Of a stretch of DNA of 54,674 bases, positions 1-10,000 are shown one piece after another (the stretch's first letter is position 1; each line of letters starts with the position of its first letter). Source of the stretch: Candidatus Moraniibacteriota bacterium (GTDB lineage: Bacteria > Patescibacteriota > Minisyncoccia > Moranbacterales > UBA1568); contig JAAXXZ010000001.1 of assembly GCA_013334245.1 (NCBI GenBank), positions 1-54,674 of the forward strand, written 5' to 3'. The notes under the pieces were generated by a model. The model had not been told where the DNA came from, did not search any database, and saw nothing but the letters and a program-made list of their open reading frames with translations. The position numbers were made by a program, and so were the translations under genes.

Positions 1-290
1 CCCCCTTTGGAAAAGGGGGACGTCCCATCTCCGGATGGGACAGGGGGATTTTCTGAAGGATCAAATCCCTCCCCTCGCGGCGCGGTACTCCCTTTCACGA
101 AAGGGAGAAAGGGATCGTTTAGGTTTCCCACTTTGGAAAAGGGGGACGTCCCATCTCCGGATGGGACAGGGGGATTTTCTGCTTCTGAAAACGAATCGGT
201 CAAATCCCTCCCCTGAGTACAGGTACTCCCTTTTCCTAAGGGAGAAAGGAATCGGATACGATAAAGGAGAAAGGGATAGGATACGACAAG
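1..290 (+). repeat. Palindromic repeat cluster 1 (A-B-A-B)
   Basis: Two alternating repeat types are visible. Type A (about 1-56 and 120-182) is a double hairpin: CCCCCTTT/AAAAGGGGG followed by GTCCCATC/GATGGGAC, then AGGGGGATTTTCTG. Type B (about 63-117 and 201-285) starts AAATCCCTC and carries the hairpin CTCCCTTT/AAAGGGAG. The same two units recur at 700-910 and, inverted, at 16690-17000. The short open frames through the repeats look incidental. The cluster abuts the 3' end of the DUF559 gene. Confidence 0.85.
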
Positions 291-295
291 CGAAT

Positions 296-649
296 TTATT
301 TCACCGAATCTAATATCTTCTCCAAAACACGGTTCAGATTCGTCCGGATATCGGTATTCGTAAATCGCAATACGATGAGTCCTTCCTTTTCCAGAAACGC
401 ATCGCGTTCTTTGTCCCTCCGCACACTCTCTCCCCCATCATAATGCTGTCCGCCATCCAGCTCGATTACCAGTTTCTTCGTCGGACAATAGAAATCGACA
501 ATGTACTTCCCTATCGGTTTTTGACGAAGAAATCGTACGTCATTCATCTGCCTCCCGCGCAACCGACTCCAGAGTATTACCTCTGTTTCAGTCATGCTGC
601 CCCTCAGTGCTCGTGCATTCTTCTTAAGACGGGATTCGTATCGAAGCAT
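296..649 (-). CDS. DUF559-family endonuclease-like protein
   Basis: A 117-residue protein of the DUF559 family, which is related to Vsr and other PD-(D/E)XK nucleases. Visible marks are an N-terminal helix with MTETEVILWSRLRGRQ, then FLRQKPIGKYIVDFYC, then LVIELDGGQHY, and a C-terminal strand with VLRFTNTDI. D52, E63 and D65 (VDFYC and IELDG) are the likely metal-binding residues, and the length is usual for the family. The gene is complete, stands alone, and lies between two clusters of palindromic repeats (1-290 and 700-910). Members of this family are found in many genomes without a known role. The nuclease fold is known for the family; a link to the surrounding repeats is my inference. 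A possible promoter (TTCAAG, 16 bp, TATTAT) lies just upstream but is weak. Confidence 0.85.
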   Translation of the reverse strand: MLRYESRLKKNARALRGSMTETEVILWSRLRGRQMNDVRFLRQKPIGKYIVDFYCPTKKLVIELDGGQHYDGGESVRRDKERDAFLEKEGLIVLRFTNTDIRTNLNRVLEKILDSVK

Positions 650-699
650 ATGACCGGTGATTTTTATTTTATAATACGCTGATTCACACCCGCTTGAAA

Positions 700-910
700 C
701 ACTTGTCCAAAATCCCTCCCCGTATCCGGTTCCCCCTTTGAAAAGGATAGGCTAACTGATCAAAGTCGGGTTTCCCCCTTTGAAAAAGGGGGACGTCCCA
801 TCTCTTGATGGGACAGGGGGATTTTCTGAATCGGAGAATGCAGTCGTTAAATCCCTCTGTCCTGCTGGACATCTCCCTTTTCCTAAGGGAGAAAGAGATC
901 GGATACGATA
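700..910 (+). repeat. Palindromic repeat cluster 2
   Basis: Contains a partial hybrid unit (709-749), a full type A unit (about 764-829, hairpins CCCCCTTT/AAAGGGGG and GTCCCATC/GATGGGAC) and a type B unit (about 847-895, CTCCCTTTTCCTAAGGGAG). The A and B units of this cluster recur almost base for base, inverted, at 16809-16946; only the short spacer between them differs. The cluster sits on the other side of the DUF559 gene from cluster 1, so together with the terminator at 966-1010 it fills the gap between that gene and the giant adhesin gene. Confidence 0.85.
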
Positions 911-965
911 CAGGAGAAAGGAATCGGGCACAAGGGCAACAGGATCTACGGCCGATTTCCCCTTT

Positions 966-1010
966 CAGAAAAAGCGGGAGGCCGGGAGCCCATACGGACC
1001 CCGGCCTCCC
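966..1010 (-). terminator. Intrinsic terminator of the giant adhesin gene
   Basis: An 11-bp GC-rich perfect stem (GGGAGGCCGGG at 976-986 with CCCGGCCTCCC at 1000-1010), followed on the minus strand by GCTTTTTCTG. It lies 85 bp beyond the stop codon of the 3,515-residue gene and is one of the strongest terminators in the window. Confidence 0.8.
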
Positions 1011-1094
1011 AAAGGACATGCATTGCCCGGTATGACATCTTTCACCAGCCCTCAACGTGTCGGATAGCTCAACGCGAGCATCTTACCCGACAGC

Positions 1095-4000
1095 CTACTT
1101 CACCTCCGGCGTGCCCTTTTTCCGTGCGATATAGTAGCGATAGGCGCCATAGGCGGCAGCACCCGCTATGATGACCCAAATCCAGGTATTCGGGCCTCCT
1201 GAGGCCGTTTCAGCCCCTTCCACGGCCCCCTGCTCGCCTGCCTGCGCCCCTTCCACGGTCCCATTGACGGTCTCCGAACCGGATCCGGCCCCCTCGACCC
1301 CCGTTCCGGCACCGGCTGCTCCCGGCGTCAAGGTGACGCTCCCGGCAGCAGTCGTATCCTCGTAGACGGTCACATGATTCGTTTCGGAGATATCCTCCTC
1401 GCGAACCGGCGATGCATTCCCCGCATCGTCGAAGGCACGAACGGCATAGAATACCTTCTTTCCGCAAAGCGAATCCGGACGAACATCGTCGTACGCATAG
1501 GTAGCATTCGGTCCGACCGCAGCCGTATGGACCATGGTCGAAGCGTCCGCAGTGAAGTCTTCGCTCGTCGAACGGTAGACCTCGACATGCGTGGTCTGAC
1601 CATCGTCTGCCGTACGGAGCTTCACACGGTTCGTGCAGCTCGACATGTAGCTCTTGTCGATCGACTTCGGCTTCCCGGGGAAGATCGTATCGTACGAAAC
1701 CGTACTCTCTTTGCTCGTCGCCACCTCGGACCCCGACGTCGCCCGGACACGGAACACATAGGTACCGTCGTCCGGAAGTTCCGCTGCCCCGACCGAACAC
1801 TGGCCGGAATCACCGCCCTCCTGGACCGTCATCGACTGAAACGTCGTGAAGTCCGACTCGCCCGGCTTCTTCACCTGACACTTCACCGTGATGGCACCCG
1901 ACTGGTCCGTATCGAGCGTGACAAAGTCGAGCGTGAACGAACCGTTCGCCGCGACTGCCGGCTTCTCCGCGCGGATATAGAGATCCGGAACGGAATCCGC
2001 CTTCGCCGTATCCGTCGCCACGAATCCGAGCGACATCGCGAACGCGAATATCGCCGCGCCCTTCCCCCACTTCTTGAGAATCCTGGTAAACATATCCTTC
2101 TTCATCGCGTATCCCGTCCCCGCGAGCGCGGCTCCGAGAATCAGCAGTAACCCGAGCAGCATGATCAGGAACGTCGGCGATCCGGTTTCCGGCAGTGTCG
2201 CGCCGAGCACCCGTCCCTTTACGACCTTCTTCTCCTTTTCCGTGTGATCGGTCGTCACCTTCGCCGGGTCGGGCGTGGACGAATCCGCGACCGCGATCGC
2301 GGTACCCACGTAGCGTCCGTCCTCGATGTTGCCGCCGAGTCCCGCCATGGCATACAGGTTCCCACCCTGACCGACACCCTGCGCGTACGCAAGGTCCGGA
2401 TATTCACCGGCGTCCGTTCCGGCATTCACCGTCGCATCATAGGATAGCGTCACGACTTCGCCGTCTTGCAATTCACCAAGGTCCCAGATACCCGGCGATG
2501 CATACACGTGATCAAGTTTGAGATTGCCGACATGTGCCCCGCCGAGACTCGATTCGGCCGTCCACGAATCCGGCACGTAGGTCGCGACTTCCGGAGGAAG
2601 GTCGGTTGTCTTCACGTCGAGCACCTTTCCTTCGGACGCGGTCACCTTCAGCGTATATTTCACCGTCTCACCCGGCTTTCGCTCTTCGCCGTTCGTATCG
2701 TTTTCCTTCTCGATCGAGAGAAGTCCGAGCTTCGCGTTTCCGAAGTCATACTTCGGACCGACGACCATGTTTTCCACACTCTCTTCCTGTCCGTTATCGG
2801 GCAACGTCACCGTATGGCACGATGTCTCACCCGAAGGATATGTCTGTTCCCAGCCGTCTTGCATCACTTCACAGACGCTATAGGTCCCGGGAAAGAGATG
2901 GTCGAACCAGTACCAGCCCAATTCGTTTTCATCCGAGGACGTCTGCGTGGACTGTTCCCCGTCGTCGAGTTTGCCGTCACCATCCTTGTCGAGGAAGATC
3001 GACCATCCGGACAGATACGGTTCGCCCTCCACATCGCGTTCACGATCCATATCGCGATCCTCCCACTTCTGACCATGGATGGTTCCGTTCGGGGTGTTGT
3101 AGAACGTACAGACCGTTTCGGCATCCTTTGACACGGTCACGCCGTATACGATGTTCCCATCGAGGAGTCCGTTCTCGACGCCGCAGTTCGCTCCGATCAG
3201 TTCGTATCCGTCCTGAGTCGTCTCGGCGACCGAATACTGCCCGGTCTTCAGGCCGGTAAACGACACCAAGCCGTCCGCACCCGTCGATACCGGAACCGGA
3301 TTGCCCGTATCGGTGCCCGTCCCGTTCACATCGAACTCCCAACCCGTTCCGTGAGTCTGATCGTCGGTCGTCGAAAGATTCCCGTCCGCGTCGATCACCT
3401 TGTTCACCTTGATACGACCCGTATCGCGGGTATTGGTGAAGGTGCAGGTCATCTCTCCGCCCGGATTCATCGAAAACTCGGCTGGATCGATATGATGGCC
3501 GCTCCTGTCTCTGTTGTCATCCTTGTCGTTATTGTTGTCATTGTCGAAACGGTTGTCATTGTTGTCGCCATCCTTTCCTTCATCGTGGCGACCATCCTTG
3601 TCACAGTCGAATTTCACATCCTTCTTCTCGTCCACGCAACGGACTCCCGTCAGGCTCCATCCCGCCTGCTCCGCCTCGGAAATTCCGTACGTATTGTCAG
3701 GATCGATGCCCGAGAACGTCTGCATCGCGGAACCGTTCACGGTCGTCAGCGATGCGCTTTCCGGCAATGTCGTGCCGCTCATCGCGAAGTCGAACGTCCC
3801 GTCGCTCCCGACCGCTTTCTTCACGAGTTTGATCTTCCCGAGCTTCTTGTTCGTGAACGTACAGGTGATATGTTCGCCCGGTACCGCGTTGATCGCGGAT
3901 ACTTCGCTTCCATCGCTGCAAACCGCTCCTGCCAATTTCCAACCAACCAATGAATTTTCAGCCACTGAATATGTTCCGGGTTTTACTGAGAATGTCTGCT

Positions 4001-7000
4001 CATTGGAATGTCCAGGCCACCAATTCCAACCATCATCATCAAGGGTGAAATTTGAAGGGATTCCGTCTCCGAAATTATTGCTGAAAGTGAAATCCTGTGA
4101 ATCATCAGGAATCGCATCCTTCTTGACGGTGATCTCGGCCCGCTTCGTATTGGTGAACGTACAGGTCACGATCTCTCCCGGATCGAGCGCGATATGGTTC
4201 GGATCGCTTCCGTCCGAACACGTCACGTTCGTCATATCCCATCCGGATTCCCCTTCCTCGCGCACCGAGTAGGTGCCCGGCACCAGGATTCCGCTATCGC
4301 GACGCTCCCCGTCCTTGAGCTCGAAGTTGCGCCATCTGTCCCAACTCGGATCGAACTCGAACTTCGTCCTGTCCCCGTCCGGAAGCGTCTGCTTCTCGAC
4401 GACGATATGGCCGCGCTTCGTATTCACAAACGTGCAGGTGATCGTCTCGCCGGGATCAAGTTTAAGGGTCGCCTTCCTGGAGCCGACGCTCGTAGTCGAG
4501 TTCTTCGCTCCGGTCTCGTCGCATGTCAGACCCGTGAGATCCCAACCGCCGACGCCTCCCTCCGTGAAGGCGTATGTTCCCGGGAACAGGGTCGTGAATG
4601 TCCGCGTATTCGAGTGATCGTTCGCGTTGTCGCCGTCATCGTCGAGCGTAAAGCCGGTGACGTTCTTTCCGGTCGCCACGAACGTGAAGTCCTGCGCATC
4701 GTCCGGTGCCGCGTCCTTGATAATCGTGATCGTGCCCTTGTTGATCTCGTTGCTGAAGGTGCAGACGGTCGTCTTTCCCTTTTCCACCGTAGTCGTGGCG
4801 GATCCGTTGGTCAGGTCGACCGATCCGCCGGTCGGCGAGCACTGTATGGACGCCGTCTTATACCCGCTCGGTCCGCTTTCGACGATGGTGTGCGTATCGA
4901 TCGTCGTCACCTGGCCGAAATCGACCATTCCACGCGAATCAGCCGAGACCGGGGTACCGTTATCGAGTGAGAATTTCCACTTCCTCAGGTCGGATCCGTC
5001 GTCGATGACCTTCACGGCCTTCAATCCGCCCTTGTCGCGGGTATTCGTAATGTCACAGGTCGCGCTGCCACCCTCGTCAAGTTTCACCTTGTTGTCGTTC
5101 AGCGTCGCGCCCGAGCAACTCCAGGTTCCCGGAGTGTATCCGTCCTTCCCGGTCTCGGACAGCGTGTATTCGATATTCGAGTACGCGGACGCATCCGTGA
5201 ATCCTCCGTTTCCCGAGATCGTCACAGCACCCTTGTCATTCGCCGCGGGCATCGCCGAAAGGTTGAAGTCCGCGGCACTCGCCGTCCCGCCGGACACGAG
5301 TTTTCTCAGGGTCAGTTTCGGCGCGATGTCGTCGTTCGTGATGGTGCAGGTCTTGTGGTCGCCGTATGAGAGCGCTATGGAGCCGTCCGTAGCACAGTCT
5401 CCTTCCCACGCCGATGCACCGTAGCCCTCGCCGCCCGACAGGACCGATTCGCTCGCGGTATAGGCTCCCGGAGTCAGTGTCGTCACCGAACCCCACGCGA
5501 CTGAATCGGCGCCGATCTTCCCCTCGAAGTTCGCCGTTGTCGCGTTTCCGCCGTTATCGTTCGTCACCGTCTTGTGGAGCGTCAAGGTCGGCAATTCGCC
5601 GTTCGTAAAGACACAGGTCACCGTCTCGCCTGCCTGCAGGCTGATCGCACCGATAGGGCTCTGGTCGCTGCAGACCGCGGACACCTGCGTCCAGCCCGTC
5701 GGCACCGCTTCGCTTACCGAATACGTTCCCGGAGCAAGGTATCCGCTGTCATTCGATCCGTTGTCGGAGAGTGAAAACTTCTGACCATAATTCGGAGTGA
5801 ATTCGAACGACTGGGCCGACCCTTCCGGACTCGTCTGTTTCTCGATGATGATCTTTCCGGCCTGGTACGTCTTCACGGCATCGGCACCCGAGCCGAGTGC
5901 GCCGTCCGTCGATCGGGCAAGCGTGAGTCCGCCGACGGATACGTTCGCCGACGCATGTACCGTCACCGTTCCCGGCGTGGCACTGTTGAAGACGATCGTG
6001 CACTGTCCGTTCGTATCGGTATTCGCACCGGCATCGTCACATGTGCTATGAGCGGCATCCAGGGTCGATATGGCCCCGCTCCCGTCGGTCAGCGTGAAGT
6101 CGACGTGTTCGCCCGAAGCCGCCGTCCATCCCGTCCCGTCGTTTTCCGTGACCGTGACGGTGAACGTGTGCGAGACATTGACGTTGTTCGTCGCGGCTGT
6201 CTTGTCGAAGGCTATCCGCGCTCCGACGACCTTCACCGTCTCGCTGTCATCGTCTTCCGCCATGTTGTTCTCGTTGTCCTTGACCGTGACTTTGGCCGTG
6301 TTGCCGTATGTTCCGGCGACGGCATGGTTCACGACATAGGAGCAGGTCGTCGTCGCGTTCGGCGCGATCGTTTGCCCGACCAATGCGAGACAGGCGGGAC
6401 TCAGTGCGTTACTGTCGGTAAGTGCCGTAATGGAAACGGTTTCCACCGACGTGTTTTTGATCGTCAGGGTGTAGGTGAAGTTTCCGCCCGGTTCGGCCAT
6501 GCCGGTCGTGTCGACGGACTTCTCGATCGTGATCGACGGCTTGACATCCGTGAACGTCACGGTCGCATCGTCGCTATCGTCCGCCTTATTGTTCTCGTTG
6601 TCGACCGCGATAGTCCTGAATATGTTCGTATGCGAGGTATTCGCATCGCCGGAGATCGATTTCGTCGTCTGGAATGAGCAGGAAGCGCCGGCGGCAAGCA
6701 CGGTGCCGACCTGGCAGTCCGCATCGCCCGAGAGGGTACCGAACCGGTCATCGACAAGCATCGTGATCGTGACGGACTCCGTCGCGCTCGTATTCTTCAC
6801 GTCGAACGTATAGGTCACATCGCCTCCCGGCTCGTCGATCGTGGCTACGTTTGCGGTCTTCGTCACCTCGATCGTCGGTTTGACATCCGTTATCGTTACC
6901 GTAGCATCGTCACGCTTCGTATCCGTTGATTCGTCGTTATCGGTAACGGTTGCCGTCACGACGTCTGTATGAACACCCGGCTCGCCACTCACGGAACCCG

Positions 7001-10000
7001 TGAAACTACACGCATATTCGGCGCCGGCAGCGATCGTACCTCCGATAACGCAGGTGCCCTTGCCGTTCAGATCACCATAGATATCGTCCGAAAGGCTCGT
7101 CAGCGTGACCGACTCGAAACTCGTATTCCGAACCGTGACCGAGAAGGTCGCGTCACCTCCGGGTTCCGGAAGCGTCGTCGGGTTCGCGCTCTTCGCGACC
7201 TCGATCGTCGGCTTCACGTCCGTGAAGGTCACGGTCGCGTCGTCCGAATCGGTAGCGGTGTTTTTCTCTTCGTCTTCGGCAACGGCAGTGAAGGTATTCA
7301 CATGAGAGGTGCCGGCATTGCCGGATATCGTCGCCGCGAGCGTGAACGTACAGCTCGCGCCGATCGGCAGAATCGTTCCCACCTTACAATCCGCATCGCC
7401 AACAAGCGTTCCGAGTTTGTCATCGAAAAGAGAAGCGACGGTGACTGCGTCCGCCGGACCGGTATTCTTGACCGTGAACGTATATGTAACGCTATCGCCG
7501 TTCTCCGGAACCGAAGCCTTGTCCGCTTCCTTAGTTACGTCTATCGTCGGCTTGTAGTCGATATCGTCATTCGTGATGGTACAGGTCTTGGTTTCGCCGA
7601 GCGCGATGGAACCGGCGCACTCGGAAGAGAGCGCCTTCTCGTACCCGTCATGTGTCCCCTCGTCCACGGTATACGGACCCACGGTCGTCAGCACATTGTC
7701 CACGCCGGATTCCGAACCGTTGGCGGTCGGATGAGTCGTCGTGACGCCGGATATCGTCGTCGCGAACTGCGCGGCGACCTTCGTCCCGTCACTGTCGTTC
7801 ACGACATGCTTCTTGACGATCAGGTGCGCCGGCTCGTCGTCGTTCGTCACTATGCAGGTCTTGGTCTGTCCGTTCGCGATGGTTCCGGAGCACCCGGAAT
7901 AGCTTGCCTCATATCCGGCGACCGCATCCTCGCTCACGCCATACGATCCAGCATCAAGCGTCACGGTCGTCCCGGCTTCCGATCCGGCAAACGAACCGCT
8001 TGAGACGTCGGTACCGGTCACCTTCATCGTGAACGCATCCGCGCTCGCCACGCCGCCGTTATCATTCACGACGTGCTTTTTCACGACGAGCGTCGCGGGC
8101 TTGTCCTCGTTGGTCACGGTACAGGTCTTGGTCTGGCCGATGGCAATGGCCCCGGCACAGTCCGCGGACATCGAACTCAGGTATCCGTCAGGACCGGACT
8201 CCGTGACCGTGTACGATCCCGGCATCACGGTCCTGTCCGTTCCCGGCGTCTCCTGTCCTGAGAAAGAGCTGCCGCCGTTTACGGTGATGCCGTTTATGGT
8301 CATCGTGAAGTCTGCCGACGAGGCGGATCCGCCCTGGTCGTTGTTCACGTGCTTGATGACGATGAGGTGTGCGGGGATATCGTCGTTCGTGATCGTACAG
8401 GTGGCCGTACCCCCGTTCGGCACGACGACGTTCTCGCAGTTGTCATAGGTCGTGGCATATCCGGCGATTCCCGGCTCCGTGACCGTATACGTACCGGCAT
8501 TCACCGAAACGTCGTTCTGTCCGTCCGCTTCGAAAGCGACCGTATTGCCACCATTCACCTTGAACCCGAAGTTCTCTGCCTTGAGCGTTCCGCCATTATC
8601 GTTCGTCACGACCTTCTTCACGATGAGTGTTCCCGGTTGGTCATTGTTCGTTATCGAACAAACGGTACTTTTTCCAAGACCGAGCGTGATTTTGTTATCC
8701 GCTGAAACGATCACGCCGTTACTGCACGTCCATGCACTCGCCGAATATCCCGAAGGTCCGCCTGTTTCGGACAGTGTGTATGTGTCAGCCTTGAAGCCTG
8801 ATCCGCTGACGACATCGGTCGAACCACTTGCACCGTTTCCGGAAAGATCTGTCGCACCTGCTGCGGTTCCCGTAGCGGAAAGCGTCCAGTCCGATTCGTT
8901 CGCGGAACCGCCGTTATCCTTCACGAGAATCTTATCGAGTGTCAGGGACGGGGCGATATCGTCATTCGTGATCGTGCAGGTTTTTTCCTGTCCCGCGACG
9001 ACGGCAACGACACCGTCGCTGTTACAGTCGCCACTAAATCCGGTCTTGGCGTAGCCGGATACCGGCGCATCCTCGCTGACCGCATATGATCCGGCATTCA
9101 GGGTATACACCGTACCCGTGGCGGAACCTGCTGCCGGACTCCCGGAAACATCCGATCCGCCCGACTTGACGTGCAGATTGAAGGACGACGACGAAGCCGA
9201 GCCCCCGTTATCGTTTATGACACTCTTAATGACGCGCAATGTTCCCGTCTGTTTCGTATTCGTGAACGTGCATTTCACCGTCTCGCCCGGATCGACTTTG
9301 AACGTTGCGCTACGCGTTGAAACATCCGTCGTGCTGGGCGTGGCCGATGCACCGTCGTCACAGGATATGGAAGACAACGTCCAACCGGTCGCGGCCGACT
9401 CGGTCGAGGTGTATGTTCCCGGCGTCACGTTGTTCACGGTGATCGTCCCGTTATTCGTCGATATGGTTCCGCTGGGATTTCCCGTATACGTGAAATTCCC
9501 CGTTCCACCGACCATATTCTTCTGAACGATCATCGTCCCTTTATTGGTCGTGTTGATGAAGTCGCAGGAGATGATATCGTCCGCACCAACCTCGATCCCG
9601 GTGACGCCGTTCGAAGCAGCAGTTCCGACCGACGTTGTCCCGTTCTTCGTACAGCTTGCCGAGCCGAATGAATACCCTTGAACAGATCCGGTCTCCGTCA
9701 CGGTCTTTCCGGAGCCGACCGATACGGGAACGGCTTCGGTCTGACCGTTCGAATCGGTAGCTACCGTCGTCCCGGACACATCAAACGTCCATCCCGCACC
9801 GCCCTTATGATTGACGTCATCATAAAACTTATTGACCGTGATCGTCCCTCCGCAGGTCGACGAGGCGAACTGCCCCAGCTTGGCCGACATCCCACTGAAG
9901 TCGGTCGTGATGACATCGGTTGACGTGAGATCTGAACCATTGACGGTCGGTCCGGAAATCGCCTTCAGGTTCTCGGTACTCAATCCGCTGCCGACACCGA

